Below are positions 16,306-24,616 of a DNA stretch of 32,061 nt, one piece after another; positions within the stretch are counted from its first letter, which is position 1; each line of letters starts with the position of its first letter. Below the pieces are notes generated by a model. That model was not told where the DNA came from, ran no database searches, and saw only the letters and a program-made list of their open reading frames with translations. Location: assembly GCA_014727845.1 (NCBI GenBank), contig WJMR01000232.1:1-32061 (forward strand), given 5' to 3'. The position numbers and the translations under genes were made by a program. Source of the DNA: Ignavibacteriales bacterium (lineage in GTDB: Bacteria > Bacteroidota > Ignavibacteria > Ignavibacteriales > Ignavibacteriaceae).

Positions 16306-18368
16306 CAACCGACCGTCGCGACGTTCGCGTGATCGACGGCGTACTCCTCGCGCTTCTTCTCGTCGCCGCGGCGAGTATGATCCACGGACTCTTCGTTAAC
16401 CAGACGGCGTTCTACGCCGCGTTCTTTCTTCTCGTCGTTCGCTCGATCGTCGCAAAGCAAAACGCGTTTTTTCGCCTCGACGTCGAACCCGCGCTAATCG
16501 CCTTCTTCCTCGCCGCCGTCGTCTCCGCCGCCCTGAGCGATCACACGGGCGACGCCTTCCGGCATTTAGTAAAGCGCGTCGTCCTCGTTCCGTATCTTTA
16601 CGTCGCCGCCTCGGTCGCCGCGCTACGCAAGGAGAACGTCGAGCGGATCGCCTCGGCGCTCTTGGTCGTCGCCGGACTCTTCGCGCTCTACTACGTCGTC
16701 GAGGGCGTCCTCCGGTGGCAAGACGGCTGGTATCGCCGCCACCACCGCGGTCCGGAAGTCCTCACCCACCACATTACCGTGGGCCAAATGTTCGCGTTCG
16801 TCGCCCTCGCCGCGCTGTCGATCGCTTGGTTGGAGCGACGCGGCGTTTGGCGAAGAGCGCTTTTCGGATCGATCGGGGCGCTCTCTCTCCTCGCGGTCGT
16901 CGTGTCGTATAGTCGCTCCGCATGGATTGGATTCGTCGCCGGCGCGTTCGCCGTCGCCCTCGTCGAGCGGAAGTGGTGGGCGATCGCCCCGATACCCGTC
17001 GCCGCGCTTATGTATATTTTGCTTATCCCCGACCGGAGCGCGGTTATTGAATATCGTCGCGTCGGCGACCAATGGCTTGTGGAACGACAAACGCCGACGT
17101 TCGACAAAGCCAACGACTGCGTACGCTTCGGCGACCGACTTCTCGTCGCCGACTACGCCGGCGGCGTGCTCGAGTATCGCGACGGAGAAGTCTTGCCTTT
17201 CATCGAAACGCCCTCGCCCGCGTTGAAACTCATCCCGTGGAACGACGACCGCTTCGTCGTGATGACGTTGGACAATCGCTTTCTTCTGTACGCGCCCCGC
17301 GCCGACTCTTTCGTCTTCGAACGCGAGTTCTGGTCGCCCGGGAAAACTCGCGACGCCGCCGCTCACCGCGACTATTTCTACGCCGTCGATCGCGACAGCG
17401 GCGTAACCGTTTGGCGCGACCCCGCCGACCCGAAAATCGTCTCGCGCGTTCCGCTCCTCGACTTCGGCGCCGTCGTCCCCGACTCTTCGCGCACGCTTGT
17501 CTATTCCCGGCATCGAGGACTCGTCGTTCTCCGCGCGGAGAACGGAGCGACGAAATCCGACACGCTCGCCGTCTTGCCGCCCGACGAAGTAAGTCGTCCC
17601 TTTCTCGGCCTCGGATGCTCCGCGCTCCTCAACGGTTTTCGCCTTTTCGACTACGCCGACGGCGCCGTGCATCCGCTCACCGTGTCTCGACGGGAACTCC
17701 GCGACCTTTGGCTCGTCGATTACGACGAGGACACCGTCGTCGGATTCTTCTTTAGCGGCGAGGGCTTCGAGGCGACGCTCGACGACGACTCCGTGCGCGT
17801 TCTCGCCGCCGTTTCCGCTCCGCTACTTCCGATGGGATTCGAGAAATCGGGGGAGCGCGCCTGGGCGGTCTATTGGCGAAGCAATCGTCTCCTCTCCCTC
17901 TTCGATTTCGCGACCCGCTCCAACCAAGAGCGCCTGACGCTCTGGTCCATCGGCGCGAGGATCATAGCCGACAATCCCGTCTTCGGCGTCGGCGACGTTG
18001 ACTTGCATCCGTACTTTTTCGCGTATCGCGAGCCGCATCAGAAAGAGGCGTACGGTCACCTCCACAATAACTACCTCCACTTGCTCGCGACGCTCGGCGT
18101 CGTCGGACTCCTCGCCTATCTATGGTTGATCGGATCGCTCGCGGTCGTCCACCTTCGCGCCGTCCGCCTCGCGGAACGCGGCACGTTCGATCGCGCGTTC
18201 GCCGTCGGAGCGTTGGGGGCGTTCGTCGCGTATCTCGCGTCGGGCGTTGGCAACTGGAATTTCGGCGACCATGAAGTCGTCGCGTTCGTGTGGTTTTTCG
18301 CGGGATTGGCGGCGTCGGTGGTTAAGCGTCGGCGCGACGCCGGCGCCGAATTATCGTTGTCCGATTGA
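16302..18368 (+). CDS. O-antigen ligase/polymerase-type protein with a propeller-like insert
   Basis: This 688-residue inner-membrane protein of the Wzy_C/WaaL superfamily would attach or polymerise undecaprenyl-linked glycans on the periplasmic face. About ten transmembrane segments lie at 12-240 and 594-674. The family motif SYSRSAWIG (Arg205) and the loop motif NQERLTLW...NPVFGVG, ending in HNNYLHLLATLGVVG with catalytic-type His588, are intact. Between residues about 247 and 537 the loop is interrupted by some 290 soluble residues with roughly seven repeats of a beta-strand/Asp-rich-turn pattern (for example FGDRLLVADYAGGVLEY and NDDRFVVMTLDNRFLLY), resembling a seven-bladed propeller. 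Ordinary family members have a far shorter loop here. The GTG start overlaps the M50 stop; its 3' end overlaps uvrA by 18 bases. Ligase versus polymerase is undecided. Confidence 0.85.
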   Translation: MTTDRRDVRVIDGVLLALLLVAAASMIHGLFVNQTAFYAAFFLLVVRSIVAKQNAFFRLDVEPALIAFFLAAVVSAALSDHTGDAFRHLVKRVVLVPYLYVAASVAALRKENVERIASALLVVAGLFALYYVVEGVLRWQDGWYRRHHRGPEVLTHHITVGQMFAFVALAALSIAWLERRGVWRRALFGSIGALSLLAVVVSYSRSAWIGFVAGAFAVALVERKWWAIAPIPVAALMYILLIPDRSAVIEYRRVGDQWLVERQTPTFDKANDCVRFGDRLLVADYAGGVLEYRDGEVLPFIETPSPALKLIPWNDDRFVVMTLDNRFLLYAPRADSFVFEREFWSPGKTRDAAAHRDYFYAVDRDSGVTVWRDPADPKIVSRVPLLDFGAVVPDSSRTLVYSRHRGLVVLRAENGATKSDTLAVLPPDEVSRPFLGLGCSALLNGFRLFDYADGAVHPLTVSRRELRDLWLVDYDEDTVVGFFFSGEGFEATLDDDSVRVLAAVSAPLLPMGFEKSGERAWAVYWRSNRLLSLFDFATRSNQERLTLWSIGARIIADNPVFGVGDVDLHPYFFAYREPHQKEAYGHLHNNYLHLLATLGVVGLLAYLWLIGSLAVVHLRAVRLAERGTFDRAFAVGALGAFVAYLASGVGNWNFGDHEVVAFVWFFAGLAASVVKRRRDAGAELSLSD

Positions 18369-21149
18369 ACCGAGGTATTCCTTCAGATACTTTCCCGTCC
18401 ACGACTTCTCGCACTTCATCACTTGCTCGGGCGTTCCCGCGACGACCAAATCGCCGCCTCGGAAACCCGCTTCGGGACCGAGATCGACAACGTAGTCCGC
18501 GCACTTGATCACGTCGAGATTATGCTCGATCACCACCACCGAGTTCCCGCCGTCGATCAACATTTGAAAACAGTCGAGCAGTTTCGAGACGTCGTCGAAG
18601 TGCAAACCCGTCGTCGGTTCGTCGAAGATGAAGAGCCCCCGTCGCCCTTCGCGTCGCGCCAGCATATGCGCGGCGAGCTTAACGCGCTGCGCCTCTCCGC
18701 CCGAGAGCGTGTTGGACGCCTGCCCCAAGCGGATGTATCCAAGCCCCACGTCGGAGAGCGTTTGCAAAGCGTCGTGGAGTTTCCTTTTGGATTTGAAAAA
18801 CTCCAACGCCTCGTCGGCGGTCATGTTGAGGACGTCCACAATATTCTTCCCGCGATACTCGATCTCGCGCGTCTCGCGTTTGTAGCGCGTCCCCTTGCAG
18901 TCTTCGCATTCGAGATAGACGTCGGCGAGGAACTGCATATCCACCTTGATGTATCCTTCGCCTTGGCACGTCTCGCACCTGCCGCCGGCCACGTTGAAGG
19001 AAAAGTATCCCGGTTTGTAGCCCTTCGTTTTTGCCAGCGGCGTATCGGCGAACACCTCGCGGATGATCTCGAACGCCTTGATATAGCTGATCGGATTGGA
19101 GCGCGGCGATTTCCCAATCGGCGATTGATCGACGATCTCGACGTGGTCGAGATTCTCGACGCCCTCGATCGAGCGATGCTTGCCGATCGACTTCGGGTTC
19201 AATCCCAACTCGGCGGCGACGGCGCCGTAGAGGACGTCCCGCACCAACGTCGATTTTCCCGAGCCGCTTACGCCCGTCACCACCACAAATCTGTTAAGCG
19301 GAATCGTCGCGTCGATCATCTTAAGATTATGCTCGCGCGCGCCGCGAATCTTGATCGACTTCCTCGTTCGCGACTTCGTCTCTCGTCGAATCGGAATCGT
19401 TTTCTTCCGCGCCAGATATTGTCCCGTCACGGAGTTCTTACACTTCGCCAATTCCTCGGGCGTTCCAACCGCCACGATCTCTCCGCCCCGCTCGCCCGCG
19501 CCCGGTCCAATATCGACGATCAGATCGGCTTCGCGCATCATCTCGGGATCGTGCTCTACGACGAGCGTCGTGTTGCCGATGTCGCGCAAGCGTTTGAGGA
19601 TGTCGATCAGGCGGGCGTTATCGCGCGGATGGAGGCCTATCGTCGGTTCGTCCAACACGTAGAGCGCGCCGACGAGCGAAGAACCGAGCGCCGTGGCGAG
19701 GTTGATGCGTTGCGTCTCGCCGCCCGAGAGCGTCGAGCTCAAGCGGTCGAGCGTGAGATAGCCGAGCCCCACGTCGTTCAGGAACGACAACCGCTTCCGC
19801 AGTTCCTTGATAATCCGCTCGCCCACTTTCCGCTCGTAGTCGGTCGTCTCGAGTTCGTTCGCCCACTCGAGCGCGCGCTCGATCGGCATCATCACCACGT
19901 CGTGAATGGAGAGTTCGCCGACGCGCACTTGTAGCGCCTCGCGTCGGAGCCGCGACCCTTTGCACGCGTGGCACCGAGAATATCCGCGATACTTACTTAG
20001 GTAAACGCGGATGTGCATTTTATAGGTTTTGCTCTCCATCGCCTTGAAGAACTTGTCGATCCCGACGTATCCCTCGCCCCCCGAGCGGATCGCCTCGATC
20101 TGCTCGTCGGTCAATTCGCGGAACGGTTTATCGACGGGGATGCCGCGGCTCTTGGCGAACTTGATGAGATTGCGCAAGTGCCCCGCGTATTTCTGCGTGC
20201 GCCACGGCGCGATCGCGCCTTCGCGAATCGAGAGCGATTGATCCGGCGCGACAAGATCGATGTCGATGCCCATCGTCCGCCCAAACCCTTGACAGACGGG
20301 GCAAGCGCCGTACGGATTATTAAACGAGAAGAAACGCGGCTCCGGTTCCTCGTAGGTTATTCCGCAACACTCGTAGAATTGCGCGAACTCCTTCTCCTCG
20401 CCCGTGTCCGCGTTCACGAGCACGAGCCGTCCCTCGCCCTCTCGGAACGCCGTCTCGATCGAGTCGGCGAGTTCCTCGCGCGAGCTTCCCGGCTTCGCTT
20501 TGAAACGCTTGACGACGGGACGCGCTTTGTCCTTCGTGCGCGGCGCCCGCGTCAGATCGTCGATCTCCTTATACTCGCCGTTGTAATACACGCGAAAGAA
20601 CCCGCGCTTCTTCAGATAGTCGAGCTCGTCCCGAACGCTTCGCCCCTCGTGGTCGGGCATGGGAAACGCGAGGTACCACTTCGATCCGTCCTCGCGTTCG
20701 TCGAGCCAGTCGGCGACGTCCCCGACGGTCGAGCGTTTAACGACCGATCCGCAATCGAAGCAGAGCGTTTTACCGAGGCGCGCGAAGAGAAGGCGGAGAT
20801 GGTCGTAGAGCTCCGTCGCCGTGCCGACGGTCGAACGGGGATTGTGCGACCCCGTCTTCTGCTCGATCGCCACCGCGGGCGAGACGCCGTGCATCGCGTC
20901 CACGTCGGGCTTGCCGACGCGCTCTAAAAACTGCCGCGCGTAGGAGGACATACTTTCGACGTAGCGCCGTTGTCCTTCGGCGTAGATCGTATCGAACACC
21001 AACGACGACTTACCGCTGCCGCTCACCCCCGTAAAGACGACGAGCTTATTGCGGGGCAATTCGAGATCGACGTTCTTCAGGTTGTGCTCGCGCGCTCCCT
21101 TTACGACGATCGTTTTCTTCGATCCGGCGTTGTTCCGTTTTACGCTCAT
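18351..21149 (-). CDS. uvrA: Excinuclease ABC subunit A
   Basis: This is the DNA-damage-recognition ATPase of nucleotide excision repair, 932 residues (E. coli 940). It has two ABC ATPase halves: Walker A GVSGSGKSSLVFDTIYAEGQ and VTGVSGSGKSTLVRD, signatures LSGGETQRINLA and LSGGEAQRVKLA, and Walker B LYVLDEPTIGLH and LFIFDEPTTGLH. The large zinc module (CETCQGEGY...ECEDCKGTRY) is intact. In the first zinc knuckle the usual CxxC is replaced by adjacent Cys261-Cys262 (YECCGITYEEPEP), facing an intact ACPVCQGFG. I chose the ATG at 21149; a TTG at 21188 would add 13 residues of poor conservation. It is convergent with the ligase-type gene and divergent from the glycosyltransferases. Confidence 0.97.
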   Translation of the reverse strand: MSVKRNNAGSKKTIVVKGAREHNLKNVDLELPRNKLVVFTGVSGSGKSSLVFDTIYAEGQRRYVESMSSYARQFLERVGKPDVDAMHGVSPAVAIEQKTGSHNPRSTVGTATELYDHLRLLFARLGKTLCFDCGSVVKRSTVGDVADWLDEREDGSKWYLAFPMPDHEGRSVRDELDYLKKRGFFRVYYNGEYKEIDDLTRAPRTKDKARPVVKRFKAKPGSSREELADSIETAFREGEGRLVLVNADTGEEKEFAQFYECCGITYEEPEPRFFSFNNPYGACPVCQGFGRTMGIDIDLVAPDQSLSIREGAIAPWRTQKYAGHLRNLIKFAKSRGIPVDKPFRELTDEQIEAIRSGGEGYVGIDKFFKAMESKTYKMHIRVYLSKYRGYSRCHACKGSRLRREALQVRVGELSIHDVVMMPIERALEWANELETTDYERKVGERIIKELRKRLSFLNDVGLGYLTLDRLSSTLSGGETQRINLATALGSSLVGALYVLDEPTIGLHPRDNARLIDILKRLRDIGNTTLVVEHDPEMMREADLIVDIGPGAGERGGEIVAVGTPEELAKCKNSVTGQYLARKKTIPIRRETKSRTRKSIKIRGAREHNLKMIDATIPLNRFVVVTGVSGSGKSTLVRDVLYGAVAAELGLNPKSIGKHRSIEGVENLDHVEIVDQSPIGKSPRSNPISYIKAFEIIREVFADTPLAKTKGYKPGYFSFNVAGGRCETCQGEGYIKVDMQFLADVYLECEDCKGTRYKRETREIEYRGKNIVDVLNMTADEALEFFKSKRKLHDALQTLSDVGLGYIRLGQASNTLSGGEAQRVKLAAHMLARREGRRGLFIFDEPTTGLHFDDVSKLLDCFQMLIDGGNSVVVIEHNLDVIKCADYVVDLGPEAGFRGGDLVVAGTPEQVMKCEKSWTGKYLKEYLGSIGQR

Positions 21150-21310
21150 ATCGTTCGCTCTGCCGTCCGACGACGACGAATTTGACAAACATTTAAGATA
21201 CGACTATTTCACGCAACTCGTAAATTCAGAAAAGTCGTTTCCAATTACCCGCCGAGCGTCGAGATATTCCCGCCGTTTTTTGATAACTTGAAAGATTAAT
21301 TTATTCGGCG
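21150..21310. promoter_or_regulatory. Divergent intergenic region between uvrA and the glycosyltransferase cluster
   Basis: This 161-base AT-rich gap must hold promoters for both uvrA (leftward) and the glycosyltransferases (rightward). I see no obvious SOS (LexA) box of either the E. coli (CTG-N10-CAG) or the Gram-positive kind. No RNA gene is apparent. Confidence 0.6.
21270..21289 (+). promoter_or_regulatory. Promoter-like CCGCCG-T-tract-TAACTT motif
   Basis: CCGCCGTTTTTTGA is followed by TAACTT at 21284-21289, 21 bases before the ATG of the first glycosyltransferase. It matches the motif at 12475-12492 in order and spacing. No Shine-Dalgarno follows it. Confidence 0.4.
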
Positions 21311-22531
21311 ATGAAAATACTTTTTATAGTTGACGGCTCCCTCGGCAATCCTATTCTCCTTTCGCAAGGATTTCCCGCAATGCGGCGCAACGCTCGTCGC
21401 GGCGCGGAGTTCGTCGTGCTGTCCTTCGAGAGTGAACATGCGTTTGCCGCCGAGCCCGGCCTTCGGGAGCGCTACGCGAACGCGCTCGAGATCGTCTCGT
21501 CGTTCGGCGAGGCGCGTCCTTTGTTCCTCAGGAACGACGGCTCGAAGATTCGGCGCGCGTTGCGGCTGGCGGAGATCGCGACCCGCGGAGCGCGGACGGC
21601 GAACGAACTTATCCGCGAGCGAGGAATCGACGTCGTGCACTGCCGGAGCAATCTTCCCGCGCTCGTCGGCGCGCGTGCCGCGCGGGGTACCACCGCCAAG
21701 GTTCTCTTCGATAACCGCGGTCTGTTCAGCGAAGAGGCGCGCCTCCGAGGCGATCGACTCAGAGCGGCCGCGGAGCGACGCAACGAACGACGCCTCCTCC
21801 TTCGCGCCGACGCGACCGTCGTCGTCTCGAACGCCTTTCGCGACTACGTCGCCGACGCGTACGACCTTCCGCAATCGGCGATTGACAAAGTCGTCGTGAT
21901 TCCCAACGGTTTCGCCAAGGAACGCTTCGACTATGCGGAAGCCGACCGCAAGAGATTAAAAAACGATCGATTCGGTAAACGCATAGTCGTCGCCTACGCC
22001 GGCGCCGTCGCCTCCTGGCACATGTTTTCCGAGACCGTCGAGGCGTTCATCCGATTGCGAGCGAAACGCCCGGACGCGTTTTTTCTCGTACTAACCCACC
22101 AAGGAGAGCGCGCGAAAGAGGCGCTTCACCAAACCGCCGCGACTTCGGACGAATATCTTGTCGCGGAAGCATACGGCGACGACTACGGGTGTTTGCTTTC
22201 GTTGGCGGATTTTGGTTTCTCGTTCAGAATACGCGACGTCGTCAGTCGCGTATCCGCGCCCATCAAGTTTGGCGAGTACCTCGCGGCGGGATTACCCGTC
22301 CTCCTTTCTCCCGAAATCGGGGACACGGAAGCGATCGCGCGCGAGAACCGACTCGGCGTCGTCGTTCGCGACCATCAATCCGATCTCGACCGAGCGCTCG
22401 ACGATATGCTCGCGCTCGTCGGCGAGAAAGATACGCGCGCGAGATGCCGAGCGTACGCCGAGAACAATCTCACGGTCGATCAAACCGCCGAGACATACTT
22501 CCGCCTTTACCAAAAACTCGCGAAACAATGA
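21311..22531 (+). CDS. Glycosyltransferase, GT4-like (GT-B fold)
   Basis: This is a 406-residue cytosolic or membrane-associated glycosyltransferase that would transfer a nucleotide-sugar onto a lipid-linked or surface glycan. The N-terminal domain begins MKILFIVDGSLGNP and contains RGIDVVHCRSNLPALVG. A switch to the C-terminal domain follows ADATVVVSNAFRDYV and VVVIPNGFAKERF, both typical of GT4. The nucleotide-sugar-binding region is RVSAPIKFGEYLAAGLPVLL, with the family's conserved Glu in FGEYLA. It is the first gene of a three-gene overlapping cluster (stop overlaps the next ATG). There is no Shine-Dalgarno before the ATG, but a promoter-like motif lies at 21270-21289. Sugar and acceptor cannot be read. 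Confidence 0.88.
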   Translation: MKILFIVDGSLGNPILLSQGFPAMRRNARRGAEFVVLSFESEHAFAAEPGLRERYANALEIVSSFGEARPLFLRNDGSKIRRALRLAEIATRGARTANELIRERGIDVVHCRSNLPALVGARAARGTTAKVLFDNRGLFSEEARLRGDRLRAAAERRNERRLLLRADATVVVSNAFRDYVADAYDLPQSAIDKVVVIPNGFAKERFDYAEADRKRLKNDRFGKRIVVAYAGAVASWHMFSETVEAFIRLRAKRPDAFFLVLTHQGERAKEALHQTAATSDEYLVAEAYGDDYGCLLSLADFGFSFRIRDVVSRVSAPIKFGEYLAAGLPVLLSPEIGDTEAIARENRLGVVVRDHQSDLDRALDDMLALVGEKDTRARCRAYAENNLTVDQTAETYFRLYQKLAKQ

Positions 22532-23478
22532 CCCGCGTCGCCGTCGTCATAGTAAACTACAACCTCGCCGACGATGTCGGTCGCTTGATCGGTTCCATCC
22601 GCAAGCATACGCGCGACGTCGATTATCAGATTTACGTAGTTGACAACGGATCCATCGAACCCGGCTTCGACCGACTACGACGCGACTATACCGACGTCGA
22701 GTATATCGTCCTCGAACACAACCGGGGATTCGGCGCGGGCAACAACGCCGCCCTCCGCCTCGTCGAGGCGGACACGTATTTTCTCCTCAATCCCGACGCC
22801 CTTCTCGTCGAGAACTCGATCAAGAAGACGATCGACTTCATGACCGAGCGCCCCGAGTACGGAATCGTCGGGCATCGACAGGTGTACGAGGACGGCTCCG
22901 TCCAAGAGACCGCGCGCTCATTCCCCTCGCTCGTCGAAGAGCTCTTCGCGTTGTTCGGATTGAATGAACGCCTCTTTCGGTTGCGCAAACGTCTGCGACG
23001 AGTTTTCTTCGACAAGTCCCACTATCGAACCGACTTTGTGTACGGCTCGTGTATGGCGATTCGCCGCGAAGTCGTCGAGGCGACGGGCGGTTTCGACGAG
23101 GACTTTTTTCTCTTCGCCGAGGAGACCGACCTTTGTTATCGCGCCCGCCGCGCGGGCTATCCGACGGCGTTCTTGCGGGACGCCGTGATGATACACGCGG
23201 CGGGAAAGGTGACCGCCAAAGTAAAGAGCGATCGCGTACGGCGAATCTTCGAGAGCAAGCTCCTCTTCGTCAAAAAACATTACGGCGCCGGGCGACGCTT
23301 TCTTTTCCGCGCGCTTGTCCGTCTCCAGTTGGCGCTCCGTCGGATCGCCTTGCCCTTCTTCGTCGAACGCGAGAAGCGCGACGAGTTCCGCCGCGTCTAT
23401 CAAGCGCTCGACGACGTTTACCGGCGCGACGATCCGCCCGTCAACCCAACATTGAATAGCGATGAAAAACAAGCGTAA
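22528..23478 (+). CDS. Glycosyltransferase family 2 (rhamnosyltransferase-like)
   Basis: This is a 316-residue inverting GT-A glycosyltransferase. It begins VAVVIVNYNLADDVGRLIGS, with the nucleotide-binding YVVDNGS and HNRGFGAGNNAAL. The acidic metal-binding motif appears as LLNPDALL, the NPD form of this subgroup. FVYGSCMAIRREVVEATGGF and DEDFFLFAEETDLCYRARR are the acceptor/catalytic segments, with the ExD-type acidic motif. This pattern is typical of rhamnosyltransferase-like GT2 enzymes of O-antigen clusters. The basic C-terminus may bind the membrane face. The start at 22528 (ATGA overlap with the previous stop) gives the canonical N-terminus; longer in-frame starts lie inside the previous gene. 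Its 3' end overlaps the next gene by 17 bases. Confidence 0.9.
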   Translation: MTRVAVVIVNYNLADDVGRLIGSIRKHTRDVDYQIYVVDNGSIEPGFDRLRRDYTDVEYIVLEHNRGFGAGNNAALRLVEADTYFLLNPDALLVENSIKKTIDFMTERPEYGIVGHRQVYEDGSVQETARSFPSLVEELFALFGLNERLFRLRKRLRRVFFDKSHYRTDFVYGSCMAIRREVVEATGGFDEDFFLFAEETDLCYRARRAGYPTAFLRDAVMIHAAGKVTAKVKSDRVRRIFESKLLFVKKHYGAGRRFLFRALVRLQLALRRIALPFFVEREKRDEFRRVYQALDDVYRRDDPPVNPTLNSDEKQA

Positions 23479-24616
23479 AGTCCTCAACGTTTACAACGGC
23501 TTCTACCGTGGCGGCACGGAGAAGTACATCCGCATGCTCCTCGAGGGAGTCGATCCCGACCGATATGAACACTCGGTCTGTTGCCTCATCGAGCGTGGCG
23601 ATCATGCCGAGTGGGTGGAGGAAGGGGGCTACAAGATGCACGTACTCGCCGCGACGAACGATCAATCGCCGCGCAACTGGTTCCGTAACATCCGACAGAT
23701 TTGGAAACTCTCGCGTATCCTTAAACGAGAGCGGATCGACGTCGTTCACTCGCACGATTTCTTTCCCGCGTTTATGACGAGATTCGCCGCGCTCCTCGCC
23801 CGCACGCCCGTCGTGTTCGTCACACACCACAACCTTTTCGAGTGGCTCAAGCCGATCCACCATCGCGTCAACCGATTCCTCGCCAAGCGGACGACGAAGA
23901 TCGTCGCCGTATCAGAGAGCGTGCTGCGACGCTCCGCCAAAACCGACCGCGTCGATCTCGACAAATACGAGCTCATCTACAACGGGTTGGATTTCTCAAA
24001 CCTCGCGCCCGACGCGGGGAAGCGAGAACGAGCGCGTCGCGAACTCGGCGTCGAGGGTAAGCGGGTAATCGGGACGATCGGCGGGTTAAGCTTCCGCAAG
24101 GGGCAACGCTTTTTAATCGAGGCGTTCGGCGTACTCGCCAAGGAGTCGGAAGATCTTGCGTTGGTCGTCGTCGGAGGGACGGTGCAAAACGAGCCGACGA
24201 TGTTGCGCGACCTTGAAGCGTCGGCGGAGCGCTTAGGCGTTCGCGACCGCGTCGTCTTCACGGGCGCCCGAACCGACGCGACCGATCTCCTCAACGCGTT
24301 CGACGTCTTCGCGCTTCCCTCGGTCGCGGAGGGCTTCGGCTACGTGTTGGTCGAGGCGATGGCGACGGAGGTTCCCGTCGTTTGCTCGGATATCACGACG
24401 TTTCGCGAGATCACGCGCGAGGGCGAGTTCGGCGCCTTGTTCAAGAATACAGACGCGGCTGATTTGGCGGAGAAGTTGCGCGAGACGCTTGCGCGCAAAG
24501 AAGAACTCCGCGCCCGTACGGAACGAGCGCGGAGCTATGTCCTGCAAACCTTCGACGTCGAGACGACGCTCGCGCGATACAACGACCTCTACGATCGCCA
24601 CGCGCCGCGCCGCTAA
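23462..24616 (+). CDS. Glycosyltransferase, GT4 family
   Basis: This is a 384-residue retaining GT-B glycosyltransferase. The N-terminal glycine loop NGFYRGGTEKYIRMLLEG is the acceptor-side motif. IDVVHSHDFFPAFMTR and TKIVAVSESVLRR follow, then YNGLDFSNLAPD. The C-terminal nucleotide-sugar domain has IGTIGGLSFRKGQRFLIEAF and the E-x7-E motif in VAEGFGYVLVEAMATEVPVV. It is the third and last gene of the cluster, starting 17 bases inside the GT2 gene. It ends in a 4-base tail-to-tail overlap with the minus-strand gene at 24613. It probably extends the same surface glycan as its neighbours; sugar unknown. Confidence 0.93.
   Translation: MKNKRKVLNVYNGFYRGGTEKYIRMLLEGVDPDRYEHSVCCLIERGDHAEWVEEGGYKMHVLAATNDQSPRNWFRNIRQIWKLSRILKRERIDVVHSHDFFPAFMTRFAALLARTPVVFVTHHNLFEWLKPIHHRVNRFLAKRTTKIVAVSESVLRRSAKTDRVDLDKYELIYNGLDFSNLAPDAGKRERARRELGVEGKRVIGTIGGLSFRKGQRFLIEAFGVLAKESEDLALVVVGGTVQNEPTMLRDLEASAERLGVRDRVVFTGARTDATDLLNAFDVFALPSVAEGFGYVLVEAMATEVPVVCSDITTFREITREGEFGALFKNTDAADLAEKLRETLARKEELRARTERARSYVLQTFDVETTLARYNDLYDRHAPRR

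Noticed and set aside
16302-18368. Two genes or a frameshift inside the ligase-type gene
   Set aside because: The reading frame is continuous through the insert, with the same codon use, and the family motifs on both sides are in the same frame.
21150-21188. TTG start of UvrA adding 13 residues
   Set aside because: The Ser-rich extension is not part of the UvrA core, and the ATG at 21149 gives normal length.
21311-24616. Glycosyltransferase cluster as a complete polysaccharide locus
   Set aside because: No flippase, polymerase-chain regulator or nucleotide-sugar synthesis genes adjoin it, so it is only part of a pathway.
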